Shown piece by piece: positions 8,931 through 15,910 of a stretch of DNA of 64,000 nt. Source of the stretch: Serinibacter arcticus (GTDB lineage Bacteria > Actinomycetota > Actinomycetes > Actinomycetales > Beutenbergiaceae); NCBI RefSeq assembly GCF_003121705.1, contig NZ_PYHR01000002.1, forward strand, positions 3,348,001-3,412,000, read 5' to 3'. Under the pieces are notes generated by a model. It saw nothing but the letters and a program-made list of their open reading frames with translations. It made no database searches and was not told the DNA's origin. Position 1 is the stretch's first letter. Each line of letters opens with the position of its first letter. The position numbers and the translations under genes are program-made.

Positions 8931-9946
8931 GCGCCGTCTGCCCCGAGGGGCACACGTCCGGGGCGACCGACTACTGCGACGTCTGCGGGACGCCGATGAC
9001 GCCGTCGCCCGCCGCCGGAGCGGCTCCGACGGGCACCGCTGCGAGCGGACCCGCGGCGTCGGCCGGCGCGCAGCCGACCGGGCCGTCGGAGTGCCCGCAC
9101 TGCCACGCGCCGGCCCCGGTCGGTGCGCTGTTCTGCGAGAACTGCGGCTACGACTTCACGACCGGGACGGCGCCGACCTCGTCGGCACGGTTCGCGGCTC
9201 CGGGTGGTGCGGGTGCCGGTGCCGGTGCCGGTGCGCCGGTGGTCCCCGCTCCGCCGCAGGTGTCCTCGCTGGACCTCGACCCGCTGTCGTCCCCGGCCGC
9301 CGTCGCGACCGACCCCGCCACGGGTGAGCCCGCGGAGCAGGGGGGCGAGGGCGAGCCCGGCGAGGGTGAGCCCGCGGCCGGCGAGGGTGAGGCTGCTGCC
9401 GCCGAGGGCGAGGCTGCGCCCGGTGAGGGCGAGCCGGTCGCCGGTGAGTCCGCGAACGCCGAGGGGGAGGCCGGGGCGAGCTCCGCCGTCGACCCCGAGG
9501 CCACGCCGTCGCACGGGCTGCCGACCCCGACCGTGCCGGGACCCGACGAGTGGGTGGCCGAAGTCTGGATCGACCCCGACTGGTACCGCGAGCAGGCGCC
9601 CGAGGACCCGATCCCGTCCGTCGGGATGCCGCTGGTGGTGCCGCTGCGCAGCCGGAGCGTGCTCGTCGGGCGCCCGTCGCGCTCGCGCGGGATCAACCCC
9701 GAGGTCGACTGCGGCGGTGACACCGGCGTCTCGCGGCGCCAGTGCCAGCTGACGACGGACGGCCTGCGGTGGTGGGTCGAGGACCTGCAGTCGGCCAACG
9801 GCACCTACGTGAGCCCGGTCGGCGAGTCGCTCCCGACGTCGCCGATCCCGGTGGGCGCGCGTCAGGAGCTCGAGGAGGGCATGCGCATCTTCGTCGGTGG
9901 CTGGACGCGGATCGTCGTGCGGCGGGGGATCCCCGGCGAGATCTGA
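8927..9946 (+). CDS. FHA-domain protein with N-terminal zinc ribbons
   Basis: A 339-residue protein with three parts. Residues 1-25 hold a zinc-ribbon tag (CPEGH then YCDVCG) and about 55-75 a second one (CPHCH then CENCG). A long acidic linker (about 135-185) consists of irregular EGEP/GEGE repeats. The C-terminal FHA domain (about 243-330) shows the phosphothreonine-binding pattern VGRPSRSRG, then SRRQCQ and the SANGTYV loop. FHA domains bind pThr peptides, so this is a probable PknG substrate or docking partner, analogous to GarA/OdhI though much longer and built differently. GTG at 8927 overlaps the preceding stop. Confidence 0.9.
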   Translation: MSAVCPEGHTSGATDYCDVCGTPMTPSPAAGAAPTGTAASGPAASAGAQPTGPSECPHCHAPAPVGALFCENCGYDFTTGTAPTSSARFAAPGGAGAGAGAGAPVVPAPPQVSSLDLDPLSSPAAVATDPATGEPAEQGGEGEPGEGEPAAGEGEAAAAEGEAAPGEGEPVAGESANAEGEAGASSAVDPEATPSHGLPTPTVPGPDEWVAEVWIDPDWYREQAPEDPIPSVGMPLVVPLRSRSVLVGRPSRSRGINPEVDCGGDTGVSRRQCQLTTDGLRWWVEDLQSANGTYVSPVGESLPTSPIPVGARQELEEGMRIFVGGWTRIVVRRGIPGEI

Positions 9947-10044
9947 CGCGTCAGCGTGCGGCGGTGCCGTTGCCACTCGCGGAGCCTCGGCGGGAGTAGC
10001 CTCTCGGGCACCACCCGCCCGGCAACCGCGAGAAGGACACCACC

Positions 10045-11433
10045 GTGAGCACCCCCAGCGTGAGCAACTCGATCACGATCCGCCTCGAGGTTCCCTCGCA
10101 CGCGGCGACAGTGAGCACCCTGACCTCGGTCGTCGAGCGCGAGGGCGGGGTCGTCACCGCCGTCGACGTCTCCGCCTCGGGGGCCGAGCAGATGCAGATC
10201 GACCTCACCGTCGCCACGGGCGGCGAGGCCGACGCGAAGCGGATCGTCGACGCGCTGCGCGAGCTGCCCGAGGTGACGGTGGGCCCGGTCTCCGACCGCG
10301 TGTTCCTGGCCCACCTCGGCGGCAAGCTGACGATCGAGTCGCGCGTCCCGATCCGGCACCGCGACGACCTGTCGCTCGTCTACACGCCGGGCGTGGCCCG
10401 CGTGAGCAAGCAGGTCGCGGAGCACCCCGAGGACGCCCGCCGCCTGACGATCAAGCGCAACACGATCGCCGTCGTCTCCGACGGTTCGGCCGTGCTCGGG
10501 CTCGGCAACATCGGACCGCTCGGCGCGCTGCCGGTGATGGAGGGCAAGGCCGCGCTGTTCAAGCGCTTCGCCGGGATCGACGCGTTCCCGCTCGTGCTCG
10601 ACACGCAGGACGTCGAGGAGATCATCGCGACCGTGAAGAACGTCGCGCCCGTGTTCGCCGGCATCAACCTCGAGGACATCTCGGCCCCGCGCTGCTTCGA
10701 GATCGAGGCGCGGCTGCGGGCCGAGCTCGACATCCCCGTGTTCCACGACGACCAGCACGGCACCGGGATCGTCGCGACGGCGGCGCTGCTGAACGCGCTC
10801 AAGGTCGTCGGCAAGAAGATCGAGGACGTGCGCGTCGTGCTCTCGGGCGCGGGCGCCGCCGGATCGGCCGTGCTGCGGATGATGCAGGCGGCGGGAGTCA
10901 GGGACGTCACGGTCGTCGACATCGACGGGATCATCCACACCTCCCGCGAGGGCATGCACCCCTCGCTGCAGGAGATCGCCGACAAGACCAACCCGCGCAA
11001 CATGACGGGCAAGCTCTCCGACGCGATCGTCGGGGCCGACGTGTTCGTCGGCGTCTCGGCGCCGAACATCCTCAGCGAGGCCGACGTGCAGGCGATGGCA
11101 CCCGACGCGATCGTGTTCGCGCTGGCCAACCCGGTCTCGGAGATCGACCCCGCGATCGCGGCGCGGCACGCCGCCGTGGTGGCCTCGGGACGCAGCGACT
11201 ACGCCAACCAGATCAACAACGTGCTGGCGTTCCCCGGCGTCTTCCGCGGCCTGCTCGACGCCCGCTCCAACAAGGTGACCGACGAGATGCTGCTCGCGGC
11301 GGCGAGGGCGCTGGCCGCCGTCGTCACGCCGGGCGAGCTCAACCCGACCTACGTCATCCCGAGCGTCTTCCACCCGGAGGTCCACGAGACGGTCGCCGAG
11401 GCGGTCCGCAAGGCCGCGGAGGCCGCCCGCTAG
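10045..11433 (+). CDS. NAD(P)-dependent malic enzyme with N-terminal ACT-like domain
   Basis: A 462-residue protein that should decarboxylate malate to pyruvate. Residues 1-85 look like an ACT-type regulatory domain. The malic domain begins near 113 with YTPGVARV and continues with DGSAVLGLGNIGP and the metal-binding FHDDQHGTG. The C-terminal NAD(P)-binding half has SGAGAAGSAV and FALANPV. The GTG start at 10045 follows GAGAAGG; the 98-bp gap after the FHA gene includes GGGAGTAGCCT, a plausible -10 region, so it probably has its own promoter. Cofactor preference cannot be decided by eye. Confidence 0.92.
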   Translation: MSTPSVSNSITIRLEVPSHAATVSTLTSVVEREGGVVTAVDVSASGAEQMQIDLTVATGGEADAKRIVDALRELPEVTVGPVSDRVFLAHLGGKLTIESRVPIRHRDDLSLVYTPGVARVSKQVAEHPEDARRLTIKRNTIAVVSDGSAVLGLGNIGPLGALPVMEGKAALFKRFAGIDAFPLVLDTQDVEEIIATVKNVAPVFAGINLEDISAPRCFEIEARLRAELDIPVFHDDQHGTGIVATAALLNALKVVGKKIEDVRVVLSGAGAAGSAVLRMMQAAGVRDVTVVDIDGIIHTSREGMHPSLQEIADKTNPRNMTGKLSDAIVGADVFVGVSAPNILSEADVQAMAPDAIVFALANPVSEIDPAIAARHAAVVASGRSDYANQINNVLAFPGVFRGLLDARSNKVTDEMLLAAARALAAVVTPGELNPTYVIPSVFHPEVHETVAEAVRKAAEAAR

Positions 11434-11486
11434 GCGGCCCCGGCCCCCGGCCTCCCGCCGGCCAGCCGGCCCCGGCCTCCGCCCGC

Positions 11487-11543
11487 GTTGCGCGCACGGA
11501 TGGCCGCTTCGGCAGCCTCGAAGCGGCCATCAGCGCGCGGAAC
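11487..11543. repeat. 57-bp palindromic element, copy 1
   Basis: It starts with GTTGCGCGCAC and ends with GCGCGCGGAAC. The two halves form an imperfect inverted repeat (GATGGCCGCTTCG pairs with CGAAGCGGCCATC) around a short loop. The element overlaps the last codons and the TGA stop (minus strand, 11530-11532) of the DUF559-type gene. Copies of exactly the same length lie at 12603-12659 and 12818-12874. Confidence 0.85.
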
Positions 11544-12447
11544 GTCGGGGTACGCCGGCGTCGGACAGCCGGCGGAGCAGCGCGGCCGGGTGCCGGAGGG
11601 TCTCGGCCGTGGCCTCGTGGACGGTCCAGCCCGCCTCGCGGAAGCGCTGGTGGCGCTCGACGTCGATCCGCCACGTCCTGGGGTCGGTGCGGTGGACGTC
11701 GCCGAGGTACTCGATCGAGAGCTTCAGCTCCGGGAAGCTGAGGTCGGGCCGTCCGAGGTACGCGCCGACGTCGTCGAGCATCGGGGCGTTGACCACCGGG
11801 CGGGGGAACCCCGCGTTCTCGATGATGCGCCGCAGGATCGTCTCCGGGACCGAGTCCGTCCCGGGGCAGACGTGGGCCAGCGCCGCCCTGGCGCGGGCGA
11901 TCCCGTGACACGTCGGTGCTCCCTCGACGTGGGCCGCGAGCGACTCGAGGGTGGCGAGCGGATCGACCCGTCGGGTCAGGGCGTCCCCGACCATGACGAG
12001 CTCCTCGACGGTGAGGCTCTTGGCCAGGTGGAGGAACGTCGTCGCCCCGGTCGTGTACCGCAGGGTGCCCACCGTGTGGAACGAGCCGTAGGGCGGGACG
12101 ATCCGGCACTGCACCCCCGGCCTCCGCACCCGTGCCGAGGCGCTCACGACGATCAGCTCCAGATCGTGCGCCGACCGGAACCGAGGCGGCAGATCCACCC
12201 CGAGGAGGCGCAGGGCGGTGAGCCGGCCGAAGACGTGACGCCGGTCCAGCAGCGGGGCGAGCGCGAGTGCCCGGCCCCGGGTGTCGTCCTCCTCGGGTCC
12301 CGGTCCGTCGACACGGGCGCCCACGAACGGGGACGAGAGCGACGGATGGCGCAGGCGTCGTCGGGACGCGCCCGCGGCGACCGCCGACGCCGTCGTGAAG
12401 CCTGCGGCGGCGAGGCCGGGCGGGAGGGGCTGGAGTGGTGTGGGCAC
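11530..12447 (-). CDS. DUF559-type protein (endonuclease-like C-terminal domain)
   Basis: About 305 residues from a GTG at 12447; an in-frame ATG at 12516 would add 23 residues, and neither start has a convincing ribosome site. The C-terminal third matches the actinobacterial DUF559 pattern, a restriction-endonuclease-like fold: LGRPDLSFPELKLSIEYLGD, then HRTDPRTWRIDVER and FREAGWTV. The N-terminal half resembles the conserved region often linked to AbiEi-like proteins. Many such genes are scattered in actinomycete genomes without known function. The 3' end, including the stop codon, is formed by a 57-bp palindromic element, so the natural C-terminus may have been altered by it. Confidence 0.75.
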   Translation of the reverse strand: MPTPLQPLPPGLAAAGFTTASAVAAGASRRRLRHPSLSSPFVGARVDGPGPEEDDTRGRALALAPLLDRRHVFGRLTALRLLGVDLPPRFRSAHDLELIVVSASARVRRPGVQCRIVPPYGSFHTVGTLRYTTGATTFLHLAKSLTVEELVMVGDALTRRVDPLATLESLAAHVEGAPTCHGIARARAALAHVCPGTDSVPETILRRIIENAGFPRPVVNAPMLDDVGAYLGRPDLSFPELKLSIEYLGDVHRTDPRTWRIDVERHQRFREAGWTVHEATAETLRHPAALLRRLSDAGVPRRSAR

Positions 12448-12602
12448 GCCCCAGGAGTACCCGCGCCGCGTCACTCCGTGCGGCCCGCCACGGAGCACCT
12501 GGGGACAGCCGCCCATCCGGCCACCCTGGGGACAGCCCCCGCCGTCGCCGCCGCTGCGGCCGTCGCCGCCGCTGCGGCCGTCGCCGTCGCCGCTGGGCGT
12601 CC

Positions 12603-12659
12603 GTTGCGCGCACTCCTGGTCGGTTCAGCACCGCCGAAGCGGCTATCGGTGCGCGCAAC
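12603..12659. repeat. 57-bp palindromic element, copy 2
   Basis: Starts GTTGCGCGCAC and ends GTGCGCGCAAC, so the outer 11 bp are perfectly inverted. The inner left arm is the most diverged of the three copies; the right arm keeps CGAAGCGGCTATCGGTGCGC. It lies in the 271-bp divergent gap between the DUF559-type gene and rsgA. That gap also holds a CCGCTGCGGCCGTCGCCG tandem near 12547-12590. Confidence 0.85.
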
Positions 12660-12718
12660 GGGGGACGGCCGGGCCCCGGCCGGGGAAATGGGTGGACGGC
12701 GTTCCTAGCGTCGGGGGC

Positions 12719-13885
12719 ATGACTGGCTCCTCCTGGCGGATCTCCCGTGTCGACCGGACGCGGGTCCTCGTCGTCCCCGACCTCGGTGCCGGCGGCGTCC
12801 CCGCCGCCGTCGACCGCGTTGCGCGCACCGGTGGTCGCTTCGGCGACGGTGAAGCGACCATCGGTGCACGCAACGGGCCGGGGGAGGCGGCCCCGGCACC
12901 GGCGGCGGCCACGGCACCGGCGGCCCCCGTCGGTGTCGGGCTGCGGCCCGGCGGCGTGCTGCCCGCCGTCGTCGGCGACGACGTGACCCCCGCCGTCGGC
13001 GACCGCCTCGTCACCGCGCCCGGGCACCGACCCGGCGACCCCGACCGGTTCCTCGTCGCTCCCCGCACCGGCGAGCTCCTGCGCGACACCGTCGACCGCA
13101 CGTCGCGCTCGCAGGTGGTCGCGGCGAACGTCGACGTCGTGCTGGTCGTCGAGCCGCTCGACCCGTCGCCGTCGATCGGACGCGTGGAGCGCCTCGTGAC
13201 CCTCGCCTGGCGGTCGGGGGCGAGCCCCGTCGTCGTCCTCACGAAGACCGACCTCGTCCACGACACCGCCCACTGGCTGGCCGACCTCGCGGCCGCCGCG
13301 CCCGGTGTTCCGGTCCGGGCGGTCTCCGCCACGACGGGCGACGGCGTGGCGGAGCTCCTGCGCCTCGTCGAGCCCGGCGCGACGCTGGTGGCGGTCGGGC
13401 GCTCCGGTGCCGGGAAGTCGACGCTGGTGAACGCGCTCGTCGGCGAGGACGTCATGGCGACGGGGGAGCGGCGCGGCGACGGCAAGGGCCGCCACACGAC
13501 CACGCACCGCGAGCTGGTCGACCTCGCGCTGCCCGACGGCGGACGCGCCTGGCTCATCGACACCCCGGGACTGCGCGCCGTCGGACTCGTCGCGGACGAG
13601 GAGTCCGTCGAGGCGACCTTCGCGGAGGTCGCCGACCTCGCCGCCGGGTGCCGGTTCGGGGACTGCCGGCACGAGCGCGAGCCGGGCTGCGCCGTCGTCG
13701 CCGCCCTCGAGGAGGGGACGCTGTCCGAGCGTCGCTACGCCGCCTACCGCGCCCAGCTCCGCGAGGCGCACCACGCCGCGGTTCGGGCCGACGCCCGACT
13801 GGCCGCCGCCCAGCGCACGGACTGGAAGCGTCGGACGGTCGCCATGCGGGAGCATCATCGCGTCACGGGGAAGGGACGGCGCTGA
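12719..13885 (+). CDS. rsgA: RsgA, ribosome small-subunit maturation GTPase, carrying an in-frame repeat insertion
   Basis: A 388-residue circularly permuted GTPase acting in late 30S assembly. The motif order is typical of RsgA/EngC: G4 TKTD (about 175), then G1 GRSGAGKST (226-234) and G3 DTPG (about 281), followed by a zinc knuckle (CRFGDCRHEREPGC, about 311-324). The N-terminal OB-fold region is abnormal: residues 34-52 are encoded exactly by copy 3 of the 57-bp palindrome and are followed by an Ala/Pro-rich stretch. Because 57 is a multiple of three, the frame is kept. ATG 12719 is chosen because upstream codons lie in repeat sequence. Confidence 0.92.
   Translation: MTGSSWRISRVDRTRVLVVPDLGAGGVPAAVDRVARTGGRFGDGEATIGARNGPGEAAPAPAAATAPAAPVGVGLRPGGVLPAVVGDDVTPAVGDRLVTAPGHRPGDPDRFLVAPRTGELLRDTVDRTSRSQVVAANVDVVLVVEPLDPSPSIGRVERLVTLAWRSGASPVVVLTKTDLVHDTAHWLADLAAAAPGVPVRAVSATTGDGVAELLRLVEPGATLVAVGRSGAGKSTLVNALVGEDVMATGERRGDGKGRHTTTHRELVDLALPDGGRAWLIDTPGLRAVGLVADEESVEATFAEVADLAAGCRFGDCRHEREPGCAVVAALEEGTLSERRYAAYRAQLREAHHAAVRADARLAAAQRTDWKRRTVAMREHHRVTGKGRR
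12818..12874. repeat. 57-bp palindromic element, copy 3, inside rsgA
   Basis: Starts GTTGCGCGCAC and ends GTGCACGCAAC, with inner arms GGTGGTCGCTTC and GAAGCGACCATC. This is the best-paired copy: most arm differences are compensated on the other arm, since GGTCGC pairs with GCGACC here while copy 1 has GGCCGC and GCGGCC. It is in phase with rsgA codons and encodes VARTGGRFGDGEATIGARN. Confidence 0.88.
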
Positions 13886-13898
13886 GGCGCGGGTCCGG

Positions 13899-13974
13899 CG
13901 ATGTCCGACCACGTCTGCGCAAGCGCCATACGGACATCGACGTCTTGACAAACCCACAGAAACGGGAGTAAACA
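13899..13974 (+). promoter_or_regulatory. Promoter/operator region of the fruK operon
   Basis: A 9-bp inverted repeat CGATGTCCG / CGGACATCG (13899-13907 and 13931-13939) sits just after rsgA and could be a terminator or a repressor site. It is followed by a consensus -35 TTGACA (13945-13950) and, 18 bp on, TAAACA (13969-13974) as a weak -10. The segment is markedly AT-richer than its surroundings. I infer that it drives fruK; no regulator gene is nearby. Confidence 0.5.
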
Positions 13975-14011
13975 AAGCAATGTCCACATGATCCCGGCTA
14001 TGGATGAGGCA

Positions 14012-14986
14012 ATGAGCGCAACGGAGCGTCCCCGCACGATCGTCACGGTGACCCTGAACCCCTCGGTCGACCGCACCGTGGAGATCGCGCTCCTCGAGCG
14101 CGGCCGCGTCACCCGGGCGACCGGCAGCGGGATCCACCCCGGCGGCAAGGGCGTCAACGTCACGCGTGCGCTGCTGGCCAACGGCCACGACTCCCTCGCG
14201 CTGCTCCCCGTCGGCGGCGCCGACGGCCGCCGCCTCGTCGAGCTCCTCGAGCACGACGCCGTGGCGCACGTCGCGGTCCCCGTCCAGGGCGAGACGCGCT
14301 CCAACATCACGATCGCCGAGCCCGACGGCACCACGACCAAGCTCAACGCCACCGGCGAGCGACTCCTGCCGGCCGAGCTCGACGCCGTCACGGCCCGCCT
14401 GCTCGAGGTCGCCTCCGCGGGCGACTGGGTCGTGCTGTGCGGCTCGCTCCCGCCGGGTGTCGACGACGACGTCTACGCCCGCGCGACGACCGCGCTGCGC
14501 GCCGCGGGCATGCACGTCGTCGTGGACACCTCCGGCCCGGCCCTCAACGCCGCGCTCCCCGCCGGCCCCGACCTCATCAAGCCGAACGCCGAGGAGCTCG
14601 CCGCCGCCGTCGGCCGCGAGGTCACGACGATCGGCGAGGCCGTCGAGGCCGCCTCCGAGCTGCGCGCCCAGGGGGTCGGCACGGTGGTCATCTCGCTCGG
14701 GGGCGCGGGGGCCGTGCTCGTCGACGGCGAGGGCGTCCTCGCCGGCACCTCCTACGCCCCCGAGGTCCGCTCCTCGGTCGGCGCGGGCGACTGCTTCCTC
14801 GCCGGCTACCTCAGCGCCCGGGACGGCGGCCGCGAGGTCGCGCTCCGCACGGCGCTCGCGTTCGGGGCCGCGGCCGTGCAGCTGCCCGGGTCGCAGGTGC
14901 CCACCCCCGAGGACGTCGACCTGTCCGCCGCCCGGCTCCTCTCGCCCGCGGAGCTCGAGCAGGCGCTCGGCAACCCGGTCGACTGA
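14012..14986 (+). CDS. fruK: 1-phosphofructokinase
   Basis: A 324-residue PfkB-family sugar kinase. It shows the substrate-binding TLNPSVDRT at the start, GGKGVNVTRAL (about 44-54) and the C-terminal signature GAGDCFLAGY (about 257) with the catalytic Asp. It should phosphorylate fructose 1-phosphate, made by the PTS, to fructose 1,6-bisphosphate. ATG 14012 is preferred over ATGs at 13988 and 14000 because GGATGAGG lies just before it. An EIIA gene begins 4 bp after the stop. Tagatose-6-phosphate kinase activity is an alternative within the family, but the PTS neighbours favour FruK. Confidence 0.92.
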   Translation: MSATERPRTIVTVTLNPSVDRTVEIALLERGRVTRATGSGIHPGGKGVNVTRALLANGHDSLALLPVGGADGRRLVELLEHDAVAHVAVPVQGETRSNITIAEPDGTTTKLNATGERLLPAELDAVTARLLEVASAGDWVVLCGSLPPGVDDDVYARATTALRAAGMHVVVDTSGPALNAALPAGPDLIKPNAEELAAAVGREVTTIGEAVEAASELRAQGVGTVVISLGGAGAVLVDGEGVLAGTSYAPEVRSSVGAGDCFLAGYLSARDGGREVALRTALAFGAAAVQLPGSQVPTPEDVDLSAARLLSPAELEQALGNPVD

Positions 14987-14990
14987 CGCC

Positions 14991-15551
14991 GTGGTCGACC
15001 TCGCGAGCCTCCTCACCCCCGGGCGCACCGCGCTCGAGGTCGCCGTCGCGTCCCGCGCGGAGGCGATCGACGCCGTCGGCGCCCTGCTGGTGGCCGACGG
15101 CACCGCCCCGGCGAGCCACGTCGCGGCGATGCACGAGCGCGAGGCGAGGGTCTCCACCTACCTGGGCGCCGGCGTCGCCGTCCCGCACGCCACCCCGATC
15201 GCCGACCCCGCGGCCGCCGACCGCCCGGTCGACGACGGCGGCGCCCCGGGCGCGCTCGCGCTCGCGCGGTTCCCCGACGGCGTGGAGTGGGACGGCGAGA
15301 CGGCGTACGTCGCGATCGCCGTCGTCGCCCGCCCCGCGAACCACACCGCGATCCTGGCCGCGATCGCGAGCCTCCTGCTGGACCCCGAGCGCGCCCGCGC
15401 GCTGGTCGGGGCCGGCACGACGGCGCAGGTCACGGCCGCCCTCACGACCTCATCAACCGTCCCCGGGACCCCGGGCGACGACGGGCAGGAACCGTCCGCG
15501 GCGGCCGGGGGTGATCGCCGCGGTTTGACCGGCCCCGACCGGTCGTCGTAA
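14991..15551 (+). CDS. PTS EIIA component, mannitol/fructose type
   Basis: A 186-residue single-domain EIIA of the PTS_EIIA_2 family, which passes phosphate from HPr to an EIIB. The segment VSTYLGAGVAVPHATP contains the phosphorylated histidine (His66 in PHAT) and matches the MtlF-like pattern. The last ~30 residues are low-complexity. GTG 14991 lies 4 bp after the fruK stop, so the two are cotranscribed. No EIIB or EIIC gene is present here, so the partner permease must be encoded elsewhere. Confidence 0.88.
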   Translation: MVDLASLLTPGRTALEVAVASRAEAIDAVGALLVADGTAPASHVAAMHEREARVSTYLGAGVAVPHATPIADPAAADRPVDDGGAPGALALARFPDGVEWDGETAYVAIAVVARPANHTAILAAIASLLLDPERARALVGAGTTAQVTAALTTSSTVPGTPGDDGQEPSAAAGGDRRGLTGPDRSS

Positions 15552-15655
15552 GAATCAGGTCGTCGGGCGATGATGCTCCTGCAGCGTCGCGTCGACGGCC
15601 GTCCCCCACACCAGGCCCCCCGGGGCAGAACCAGAACTGACGAAGGAGTCTTCAC

Positions 15656-15910
15656 ATGGCAGAGCGCACCGTGGTCGTGGCATCGGCGCAGGGTCTTCAC
15701 GCCCGTCCGGCCAAGATCTTCACCCAGGCCGCCGCCGGCAAGGGCGCGACCATCGCCAAGGACGGCGGCACGCCGATCGACGCGGCCAGCATCCTTCGCG
15801 TCATGGCCCTCGGCGTCAAGAACGGCGAGAGCGTCACGATCACGGCCGACGACGAGGCCGTCGTCGCCGAGCTCGCGCAGCTCCTCGAGACGGACCTGGA
15901 CGCCGAGTGA
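15656..15910 (+). CDS. ptsH: Phosphocarrier protein HPr
   Basis: An 84-residue protein of standard HPr length. The active site GLHARPA places the phosphorylated histidine at position 15 as in other HPr proteins; the regulatory serine region is AASILRVMALG (Ser45). It accepts phosphate from enzyme I and passes it to EIIA proteins. ATG 15656 is preceded by GAAGGAG with good spacing. The 104-bp upstream gap may contain its own promoter. The stop overlaps the ptsI GTG start. Confidence 0.97.
   Translation: MAERTVVVASAQGLHARPAKIFTQAAAGKGATIAKDGGTPIDAASILRVMALGVKNGESVTITADDEAVVAELAQLLETDLDAE

Noticed and set aside
11354-15157. Very long open frame on the minus strand opposite malic enzyme, rsgA and fruK
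   Set aside because: High GC leaves few stop codons in non-coding frames. The translation is Arg/Gly/Pro-rich without domains, while the plus strand has clear conserved proteins.
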